DNA of 15,592 bases from JBOHUC01 sp050733935 (lineage in GTDB: Bacteria; Eisenbacteria; RBG-16-71-46; DASYSL01), in the NCBI GenBank assembly GCA_050733935.1, contig JBOHUC010000181.1:1-15592 (forward strand), given 5' to 3'. Below the pieces are notes generated by a model. It saw only the letters and a program-made list of their open reading frames with translations, ran no database searches and was not told where the DNA came from. A program made the translations under genes and the position numbers. This document shows, piece after piece, positions 6,601-15,592 of the stretch. Every line of letters starts with the position of its first letter. Positions within the stretch are counted from its first letter, which is position 1.

Positions 6601-7556
6601 AGGACGAGCCGCTCGCGCGGGCGGGCAAGAAGTTCACGCCCGAGTTCCTCGCCGAGATCGACCTCGACGACGTGCCGTGGAACCAGGCGATCACGAAGGA
6701 CGATCGCGTGAACGAGCGCTTCTGGCGGCAGATGCACGGCGCGCAGAGCGCGCTCTCGCACGTCGACAAGGAGCTCGAAAAGGAGATCGACAAGGTCACG
6801 CGCGGTGACGAGCTTCCGCCCGGCGTGGTCAAGCTGGTCAAGGTCTACGTCGCGAAGAAGCGCAAGCTCTCGGTCGGCGACAAGATGGCCGGCCGCCACG
6901 GCAACAAGGGCGTGGTCGCGAAGATCCTGGCCGAGGAGGACATGCCGTACCTGCCGAACGGTCAGCCGATCGAGATCGTCTTGAACCCGCTCGGCGTGCC
7001 GTCGCGCATGAACATCGGACAGGTGCTCGAGACGCACCTGGGCTGGGCTTCACACGCGATCGGCGAGACCGTCGCGACGCCCGTGTTCGCCGGCGCGACC
7101 GTGGACGAGATCAAAACGTCCCTGCGCCAGGCGGGCCTGCCGGAGGACGGAAAGACCGAGCTGCTGGACGGCCGCACCGGCGACCCGTTCTTCCAGCGCG
7201 TCACGGTCGGCTACATCTACATGATGAAGCTGTCGCACCTGGTGGACGACAAGATCCACGCCCGCTCGACGGGTCCGTACTCGCTCGGAACGCAGCAGCC
7301 GCTGGGCGGTCAGGCCCAGTTCGGCGGCCAGCGATTCGGGGAGATGGAAGTCTGGGCCCTCGAAGCGTACGGCGCGGCCTATACGCTGCAGGAGCTGCTC
7401 ACCGTGAAGTCCGACGACGTGAGCGGCCGCTCGCGCATCTACGAAGCCATCGTCAAGGGCGAGAATCCGCCGGAGCCCGGCGTGCCCGAGTCGTTCAACG
7501 TACTGGTGAAGGAATTGCAGAGCCTCTGCCTGGACGTGCAGTTCGAAGAGGCCTAG
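3699..7556 (+). CDS. rpoB: DNA-directed RNA polymerase subunit beta
   Basis: Encodes about 1285 residues (E. coli 1342), the beta subunit of the core RNA polymerase. The rifampicin pocket segment [20 protein letters not shown] is intact, with Q485, D488, H498 and S503 equivalent to E. coli Q513, D516, H526 and S531, the residues found in sensitive enzymes. The active-site segment [12 protein letters not shown] contains lysines K1062 and K1070. Between about residues 915 and 1045 lies a charged, coiled-coil-like insertion at the place of E. coli SI2 (beta-i9). The C-terminus ([17 protein letters not shown]) is typical. The start is uncertain: TTG 3699 has AAAGGTGG seven bases upstream; ATG 3714 would be five residues shorter; GTG 3603 would put the long intergenic hairpin inside the gene and is unlikely. 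rpoC follows 35 bases downstream. Confidence 0.96.
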   Translation: [1285 protein letters not shown]

Positions 7557-7572
7557 GCCCCAACAAGGCCTC
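7548..7572 (+). other. Hairpin spanning the rpoB stop codon
   Basis: GAGGCC (7548-7553) can pair with GGCCTC (7567-7572), placing the TAG stop in a 13-base loop. Six pairs only, and translating ribosomes would melt it, so any role would be in 3'-end protection or coupling to rpoC. A similar stop-in-loop arrangement occurs at the end of fusA. Confidence 0.25.
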
Positions 7573-7591
7573 AGCGAAGGAGAGGGCGCAC

Positions 7592-11782
<4,191 letters not shown>

Positions 11783-11815
11783 ACGACGTTTTTGGAATCG
11801 CTTAGAAGGATGGAG

Positions 11816-11835
11816 GGGCCGCGCGCCGGCGGCCC
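11816..11835 (+). terminator. GC hairpin after rpoC
   Basis: GGGCCGC (11816-11822) pairs with GCGGCCC (11829-11835) over a six-base loop, 34 bases after the rpoC stop. It is followed by GTTCCCC, not a T-run. A smaller hairpin, GGGC (11847-11850) with GCCC (11857-11860), lies just downstream. Together with the larger structure at 11893-11936 it probably marks the 3' end of the rplKAJL-rpoBC message. Termination could need Rho. Confidence 0.35.
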
Positions 11836-11892
11836 GTTCCCCGCTTCGCCGCGTATGGGCTTTCGGGCCCGTCCGCGCGGGCGGTTCGCGGA

Positions 11893-11936
11893 GGTCCGGG
11901 AGCTCCGGAGCTGCACTCCGGAGGCCTCCCCGGGCC
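11893..11936 (+). terminator. Large stem-loop at the rpoC/rpsL operon boundary
   Basis: The palindromic unit CTCCGGAG occurs twice (11903-11910 and 11916-11923) and pairs with itself over loop CTGCA. The stem continues outward with GGGAG (11898-11902) against CTCCC (11926-11930) after a two-base bulge, then GGTCC (11893-11897) against GGGCC (11932-11936) after a one-base bulge. That is about 18 pairs in 44 bases. It lies 13 bases before the -35 box of the rpsL promoter, where a transcription terminator or RNA 3'-end barrier is expected. There is no T-run, so a classical intrinsic mechanism is doubtful. Confidence 0.5.
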
Positions 11937-11949
11937 ACCAAGAATCCGG

Positions 11950-11978
11950 TTGACCGAAAGTCCAGCATTCCGTAAGTT
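11950..11978 (+). promoter_or_regulatory. Sigma70-type promoter for the str operon
   Basis: TTGACC (11950-11955) matches five of six bases of the -35 consensus. After a 17-base spacer comes TAAGTT (11973-11978), which keeps the key TA....T pattern of the -10 box. Transcription would start near 11985, leaving a leader of about 49 bases before rpsL. The -10 box lies within a perfect odd palindrome, CGTAA-G-TTACG (11971-11981), which might be an operator or chance. The position after a strong hairpin and before rpsL fits an operon boundary. Confidence 0.6.
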
Positions 11979-11997
11979 ACGCAGTCTGTGCGGTTAA

Positions 11998-12011
11998 GGC
12001 CCCCGAGGGCC
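11998..12011 (+). other. Hairpin in the rpsL leader
   Basis: GGCCC (11998-12002), loop CCGA, GGGCC (12007-12011), ten bases before the rpsL ribosome-binding site. It would lie in the 5' untranslated region of the predicted str message and might protect the 5' end or tune translation. Five pairs only. Confidence 0.35.
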
Positions 12012-12033
12012 CCGCCGCCGTGGAGGAGTCTCG

Positions 12034-12420
12034 TTGCCGACGCTGAACCAGCTGGTCCGCAAGGGCCGAACCCGGATTCTTCGCAAGACGGGAGCGCCCG
12101 CGCTCAAGAGCGCGCCTCAGAAGCGCGGCGTGTGCACTCGCGTCTACACGTCCACCCCGAAGAAGCCGAATTCGGCGCTGCGCAAGGTGGCGCGCGTTCG
12201 GCTGACGAACGGGATGGAAGTGACCTGCTATATCCCCGGGGAAGGCCACAACCTCCAGGAACACTCCATCGTGCTGATCCGCGGCGGGCGAGTGAAGGAC
12301 CTCCCGGGTGTCCGGTACCACATTGTGCGTGGGACGCTGGACGCCAGCGGGGTCGATGGTCGCGCCCGCAGCCGGTCCAAGTACGGCACCAAGACCAAGA
12401 AGACGGGCGGCAAGAAGTAA
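12034..12420 (+). CDS. rpsL: 30S ribosomal protein S12
   Basis: Encodes a 128-residue protein (E. coli 124). S12 sits at the decoding centre and controls accuracy. It reads PTLNQLVRKGRTR, then PQKRGVCTRVYTSTPKKPNS, then GEGHNLQEHSIVLIRGGRVKDLPG. K44 (E. coli mature K43) and K88 (mature K87) are the lysines whose loss gives streptomycin resistance; both are present. D89 is the aspartate that can be methylthiolated in many bacteria. It starts with TTG five bases after GGAGGAG (12022-12028); no ATG or GTG is better placed. It is the first gene of the str operon, downstream of the predicted promoter at 11950-11978. Confidence 0.96.
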   Translation: MPTLNQLVRKGRTRILRKTGAPALKSAPQKRGVCTRVYTSTPKKPNSALRKVARVRLTNGMEVTCYIPGEGHNLQEHSIVLIRGGRVKDLPGVRYHIVRGTLDASGVDGRARSRSKYGTKTKKTGGKK

Positions 12421-12507
12421 CGATCGCGCCGCGGCCGTTTGAGGCTCCCGTTCGTTTAGGGGCGGGCGTCGACGCGTGCGTGTTGCGTTCATGAAGGAAG
12501 GATTCGG
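12421..12507 (+). other. rpsL-rpsG intercistronic region
   Basis: An 87-base gap, similar in length to the E. coli gap where S7 binds to repress the str operon. Visible elements are CCCG (12447-12450) with CGGG (12463-12466), a palindrome GCGTCGACGC (12467-12476), and the rpsG ribosome-binding site AAGGAAGGA (12494-12502). I cannot identify an S7-binding fold with confidence. Confidence 0.3.
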
Positions 12508-12978
12508 ATGCCGAGGAAAAAGCGAATCGCGAGACGTGAGCCGGTCGGGGATCCGATCTACGAGACCCCGCTCGTCACCCGTTTCGTGAACAGCCTGATG
12601 AGTGCCGGAAAGCGCAGCACCGCCGAGCGCATCTTCTACGACGCCATGAAGCAGGTCGAGTCGCGCTCGGGACAGGATGCGATGACGGTCCTCAAGTCCG
12701 CGATGAACAACGTGAAGCCCGTGCTCGAAGTGAAGAGCCGGCGCGTCGGCGGTGCGAACTACCAGGTGCCCGTCGAAGTGCGGCCGGAGCGCCGGAATGC
12801 GCTCGCGATCCGCTGGCTCATCACGTACGGACGCGGTCGCGGCGAGAAGACGATGGTGGACAAGCTCGCGGCCGAGATCCTCGACGCCAGCAAGAACGGC
12901 GGCGGCGCGGTGAAGAAGCGCGAGGACACGCACAAGATGGCGGAGGCGAACAAGGCCTTCGCGCACTACCGCTGGTAG
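12508..12978 (+). CDS. rpsG: 30S ribosomal protein S7
   Basis: Encodes a 156-residue protein, the standard length. S7 is a primary 16S rRNA-binding protein that nucleates assembly of the 30S head and lines the E site. It reads PRKKRIARREPVGDPIYETPLVTRFVNSLM, then the beta-hairpin segment GGANYQVPVEVRPERR (81-96), RWLITYGRGRGEKTM, and ends EANKAFAHYRW, a common S7 C-terminus. The ATG is five bases after AAGGAAGGA. In E. coli S7 represses its own operon; whether that holds here is not shown by the sequence. A structured gap of 238 bases separates it from fusA, longer than in E. coli. Confidence 0.97.
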   Translation: MPRKKRIARREPVGDPIYETPLVTRFVNSLMSAGKRSTAERIFYDAMKQVESRSGQDAMTVLKSAMNNVKPVLEVKSRRVGGANYQVPVEVRPERRNALAIRWLITYGRGRGEKTMVDKLAAEILDASKNGGGAVKKREDTHKMAEANKAFAHYRW

Positions 12979-13044
12979 CCCGCACGCGGCTTTTGGCAAG
13001 CACGCGACGGACAGCACGCACGCGGTAGAGCAACGACTCGAAAC

Positions 13045-13073
13045 TCCGGGAGCCTGCTGGACGGCCCCCGGGA
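13045..13073 (+). other. Bulged hairpin in the rpsG-fusA gap
   Basis: TCCGGG (13045-13050) pairs with CCCgGGA (13067-13073, one bulged G), continued by GCC (13052-13054) with GGC (13063-13065) around an eight-base loop: about nine pairs. It directly abuts the next stem at 13074, suggesting that the two stack in one structured leader. Confidence 0.45.
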
Positions 13074-13133
13074 CGCACCGGCCCCGCGGAAGCTCCGAGG
13101 GTCCACCGAACCCCGACGGGGGTGGCCGGTGCG
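13074..13133 (+). promoter_or_regulatory. Branched RNA structure in the fusA leader
   Basis: A perfect ten-pair closing stem, CGCACCGGCC (13074-13083) with GGCCGGTGCG (13124-13133), encloses 40 bases. Inside are two small hairpins, CGGA-AGC-TCCG (13087-13097) and CCCC-GAC-GGGG (13111-13121), giving a possible three-way junction. A further stem lies downstream: GAAC (13156-13159) with GTTC (13178-13181), extended by TTCCC (13151-13155) with GGGAA (13186-13190). This is not a known riboswitch that I recognise. It may control fusA translation or message processing in the str operon. The pairing is visible; the function is inference. Confidence 0.5.
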
Positions 13134-13216
13134 GCGTTCCACCTGGCGATTTCCCGAACGTGGAAAGGCGGGTGGTGGTTCGGTAGGGAACATCCAAACC
13201 AGGCAGGGTCACACTC

Positions 13217-15298
13217 GTGGGACGTACGACACCGCTCGAGCGCTATCGCAACATCGGCATCATGGCCCACATCGATGCCGGGAAGACCACGCTCACCGAG
13301 CGGATTCTCTTTTATACGGGGCGCATCCACCGGGTCGGTGAGGTGCACGACGGCGCGGCCACCATGGACTTCATGGAGCAGGAGCGCGAGCGCGGCATCA
13401 CGATCACGTCCGCCGCGACGACCTGCGAGTGGCTCGACCATCGGATCAACATCATCGACACCCCGGGCCACGTGGACTTCACCGTCGAGGTCGAGCGCTC
13501 GCTGCGCGTCCTCGACGGCGCGGTCGCCGTTTTCTGCGCCGTCGGCGGGGTCGAGCCCCAGTCCGAGACGGTGTGGCGCCAGGCCGACAAGTACAACGTT
13601 CCGCGCATCGCGTTCGTCAACAAGATGGACCGCGTCGGGGCGGATTTCTTCAACGTGATCGAGATGATGAAGGACCGCCTGGGGGCGAAGCCGGTCCCGC
13701 TCCAGATCCCGATGGTGCTCGCCGACCAGTTCATCGGCGCGGTCGATCTCCTCGAAATGAAGGCGATCACCTACATCGAGGATCCGACCGGTACGAAGTT
13801 CGAGCTCGGCCCGCTCCCACGTGACATGGAGAAGATCGCGAAGGAGCACCACCACCACCTGGTCGAGGCCGTCGCCGAGTTCGACGACACGGTCCTCCAC
13901 AAGTACCTCGAAGGCCAGGATCCGACCCGCGACGAGCTCGCCGACTGTGTCCGGAAGGGCACCCTCGCGGGCAAGATCAATCCGGTGCTGCTCGGCTCGG
14001 CGTTCAAGAACAAGGGCGTGCAGGCGCTGCTCGATGCGGTGGTCGCGTACCTGCCGTCGCCGATCGACGTGCCGCCGGTCGAGGGCCATGACCCGGTCAC
14101 GACCGAGCACGTGACGCGGCGCCCGTCCGACGACGAGCCGTTCGCGGCTCTCGCGTTCAAGATCATGACCGACCCGTACGTCGGCAAGCTCACGTTCTTC
14201 CGCGTGTACTCGGGCAAGGTCCGGACGGGCGCGGGCGTCCTGAACGCGAACCGCCGGACGAACGAGCGTATCGGCCGCATCGTCCAGATGCACGCGAACA
14301 AGCGCGACGAGATCAGCGAGGTCTACTGCGGCGACATCGCGGCCGCCATCGGGTTGAAGCGCGTGACGACCGGCGAGACGCTGTGCGATCCGGACTATCC
14401 GGTGGCGCTCGAGACCATGCACTTCCCGGAGCCGGTCATCCACGTCGCGATCGAGCCCAAGTCGAAGGTCGACGAGGAGAAGATGTCGACCGCGCTCGGG
14501 CGGCTGTCGGAGGAGGACCCGACGTTCAAGGTCCGCACCGACGAAGAGACCGCGCAGACGATCATCGCGGGGATGGGCGAGCTCCACCTCGAGATCATCG
14601 TCGACCGCATGAAGCGCGAGTTCGGCGTGCAGGCCAACGTCGGCAAGCCGCAGGTGGCCTACAAGGAGACGATTTCGGTTCCGTTCGAGGACACGTACCG
14701 GTTCATCAAGCAGACCGGCGGCAAGGGCATGTTCGCCGTGGTCCGCATCCGGCTCGAGCCCCAGACGGATCCGACGAAGGGATACGAGTTTCACAGCGAG
14801 GTCACGGGCGGCCGGATTCCGCGGGAATACTGGCCGGCCGTGGAGAAGGGAATCCAGGAAGCGATGGAGAATGGCGTCATCGCCGGATATCCGGTGGTGG
14901 ACGTCAAGGCCACCCTGGTCGACGGGCAGTACCACGATGTCGACTCCTCGGAGATGGCCTTCAAGATCGCCGCCATGTCCGCCTTCCGGGAATTCGCCCC
15001 GAAGGCGAAGCCCCGACTGCTCGAGCCCATCATGGATGTCGAAGTGGTGGTGCCCGAGGAGTACATGGGGGACGTGATCGGCGACCTGACCTCCCGGCGC
15101 GGCCGGATTGGCGGAATGTTCCAGCGCTCCGATGCGCGTGTCATTGCCGCTTCGGTGCCTCTGGCGGAGATGTTCGGGTACGCCACCCGACTTCGCTCCA
15201 TCACCCAGGGGCGCGCCGTTTATTCCATGCAGTTCTCGCGCTACGAGACCCTGCCGCAGAGCATCGCGGAGGAGATCGTGGCGAAGGTGAAGGGCTAA
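13217..15298 (+). CDS. fusA: Elongation factor G
   Basis: Encodes 693 residues (E. coli 704). EF-G is the GTPase that drives translocation and, with RRF, ribosome recycling. The P-loop AHIDAGKTT is at 17-25, switch I ends RGITI (59-63), DTPGH is at 81-85 and NKMD at 135-138, so the GTPase is intact. Domains II to V follow, with QGRAVYSMQFSRYE near the C-terminus. The N-terminus GRTTPLERYRNIGIM is the usual form. It starts with GTG, eight bases after a weak AGGG (13205-13208), so translation may depend on coupling or on the leader structure. A run of four histidines (211-214) in the G' region is a local oddity. It sits in the conserved rpsL-rpsG-fusA-tuf order. Confidence 0.97.
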   Translation: MGRTTPLERYRNIGIMAHIDAGKTTLTERILFYTGRIHRVGEVHDGAATMDFMEQERERGITITSAATTCEWLDHRINIIDTPGHVDFTVEVERSLRVLDGAVAVFCAVGGVEPQSETVWRQADKYNVPRIAFVNKMDRVGADFFNVIEMMKDRLGAKPVPLQIPMVLADQFIGAVDLLEMKAITYIEDPTGTKFELGPLPRDMEKIAKEHHHHLVEAVAEFDDTVLHKYLEGQDPTRDELADCVRKGTLAGKINPVLLGSAFKNKGVQALLDAVVAYLPSPIDVPPVEGHDPVTTEHVTRRPSDDEPFAALAFKIMTDPYVGKLTFFRVYSGKVRTGAGVLNANRRTNERIGRIVQMHANKRDEISEVYCGDIAAAIGLKRVTTGETLCDPDYPVALETMHFPEPVIHVAIEPKSKVDEEKMSTALGRLSEEDPTFKVRTDEETAQTIIAGMGELHLEIIVDRMKREFGVQANVGKPQVAYKETISVPFEDTYRFIKQTGGKGMFAVVRIRLEPQTDPTKGYEFHSEVTGGRIPREYWPAVEKGIQEAMENGVIAGYPVVDVKATLVDGQYHDVDSSEMAFKIAAMSAFREFAPKAKPRLLEPIMDVEVVVPEEYMGDVIGDLTSRRGRIGGMFQRSDARVIAASVPLAEMFGYATRLRSITQGRAVYSMQFSRYETLPQSIAEEIVAKVKG

Positions 15299-15302
15299 GC
15301 CC
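15292..15302 (+). other. Mini-hairpin around the fusA stop codon
   Basis: GGGC (15292-15295), loop TAA (the stop codon), GCCC (15299-15302). Four pairs with the stop codon as loop. It is the first of five consecutive inverted repeats in the fusA-tuf gap, and weak alone. Confidence 0.25.
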
Positions 15303-15307
15303 CAACA

Positions 15308-15323
15308 GGCCCCGTACGGGGCC
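15308..15323 (+). other. 16-base perfect palindrome in the fusA-tuf gap
   Basis: GGCCCC (15308-15313), GTAC, GGGGCC (15318-15323); the whole 16 bases are self-complementary. As RNA it forms six pairs with a tetraloop. As DNA it could also be a dimeric protein site. No T-run follows. Confidence 0.5.
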
Positions 15324-15329
15324 GCTCCA

Positions 15330-15350
15330 AGCCCGTTCCCGGAACGGGCT
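15330..15350 (+). other. Nine-pair perfect hairpin in the fusA-tuf gap
   Basis: AGCCCGTTC (15330-15338), loop CCG, GAACGGGCT (15342-15350). The stem is perfect but the loop is tight, so the top pair may open in RNA. It is followed by CCGG rather than a T-run. Confidence 0.55.
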
Positions 15351-15383
15351 CCGGTCCGGCATCGGATCGGTCGAGCGCCACTC

Positions 15384-15406
15384 CCGGTTTCGCGGCGCGA
15401 AACCGG
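15384..15406 (+). other. Ten-pair perfect hairpin before tuf
   Basis: CCGGTTTCGC (15384-15393), loop GGC, GCGAAACCGG (15397-15406). This stem is the longest in the gap. A smaller stem follows: GCGAC (15412-15416) with GTCGC (15425-15429) over TTTGTGTT. Together they lie upstream of the tuf ribosome-binding site (AAAGGGAG, from 15448) and may regulate or process the tuf part of the str message. Confidence 0.55.
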
Positions 15407-15465
15407 CAGGGGCGACTTTGTGTTGTCGCAACGGTCCGTCGTCCGCGAAAGGGAGATCGAGTCCA

Positions 15466-15592
15466 ATGGCGAAGCAGAAGTTCGAGCGCACGAAGCCGCA
15501 CGTGAACGTGGGAACGATCGGGCACGTCGATCACGGGAAGACGACGTTGACGGCGGCGATCACGATGGTGCTGGCGTCGAAGAACCCGAAGA
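15466..15592 (+). CDS. tuf: Elongation factor Tu, 5' fragment (str-operon tuf copy)
   Basis: This is the first 42 codons of a second EF-Tu gene, cut by the right edge of the window. It reads AKQKFERTKPHVNVG, then TIGHVDHGKTTLTAAI, with the P-loop GHVDHGKT at 19-26, which together identify EF-Tu rather than another translational GTPase. The ATG at 15466 follows AAAGGGAG (15448-15455) by ten bases. It is the last visible gene of the rpsL-rpsG-fusA-tuf order (the tufA locus). The fragment does not overlap the part of tuf visible at the left edge, so the identity of the two copies cannot be measured here. Confidence 0.97.
   Translation, partial: MAKQKFERTKPHVNVGTIGHVDHGKTTLTAAITMVLASKNPK

Noticed and set aside
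11789..11793. Run of five T after the rpoC stop as an intrinsic terminator
   Set aside because: No GC-rich stem precedes it; only a three-pair A/T stem can be drawn.
12993..12998. TTGGCA after rpsG as a -35 box of a fusA promoter
   Set aside because: No -10-like hexamer lies 15-19 bases downstream.
12979..13216. A small gene in the rpsG-fusA gap, including a frame from 13129 into fusA
   Set aside because: No ribosome-binding site and no family resemblance; most of that frame overlaps the EF-G P-loop coding region in another frame.

Overview
All genes lie on the + strand. The window is one stretch of the bacterial core translation and transcription cluster: the 3' end of a tuf gene, rpmG, tRNA-Trp, secE, nusG, rplK, rplA, rplJ, rplL, rpoB, rpoC, rpsL, rpsG, fusA, and the 5' end of a second tuf gene. 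Every protein is recognisable by family motifs and has a normal length. I found no mobile element, CRISPR array, foreign gene or unrecognised gene, and no gene-free gap longer than about 250 bases.

The DNA is very GC-rich, with strong G/C preference at third codon positions. RpoB has a large insertion just before the catalytic lysines, at the place of the E. coli SI2 (beta-i9) insertion. RpoC has an insertion of about 190 residues inside the trigger loop, at the place of SI3. Both are typical of Gram-negative type lineages and argue against Firmicutes, Actinobacteria and Thermus. Together with the protein wording this suggests a GC-rich Gram-negative bacterium, perhaps an uncultured group near the FCB assemblage (for example Eisenbacteria- or Gemmatimonadota-like). 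That placement is a low-confidence inference.

Layout: (1) positions 1-1253 hold tuf, rpmG, tRNA-Trp, secE and nusG, supplying elongation, Trp decoding, protein export and transcription elongation. (2) Positions 1284-3568 hold the L11-L1-L10-L12 stalk proteins. A likely L1 autoregulatory RNA, mimicking the 23S rRNA L1-stalk base, lies between rplK and rplA. There is no room for an L10 leader before rplJ. (3) Positions 3699-11782 hold rpoB and rpoC. Before rpoB is a long imperfect hairpin (about 17 bp) at the place where E. coli has its RNase III and attenuation signals. (4) Positions 11783-12033 look like an operon boundary, with stable hairpins followed by a sigma70-like promoter. (5) Positions 12034-15592 form the str operon (rpsL, rpsG, fusA, tuf), with structured intercistronic regions before fusA and before tuf.

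The coding content is ordinary. What deserves attention is the RNA-level architecture. The gaps rplK-rplA, rplL-rpoB, rpoC-rpsL, rpsG-fusA and fusA-tuf each carry one or more near-perfect stem-loops, nearly all lacking the U-tract of a classical intrinsic terminator. I did not find a convincing new protein system here.
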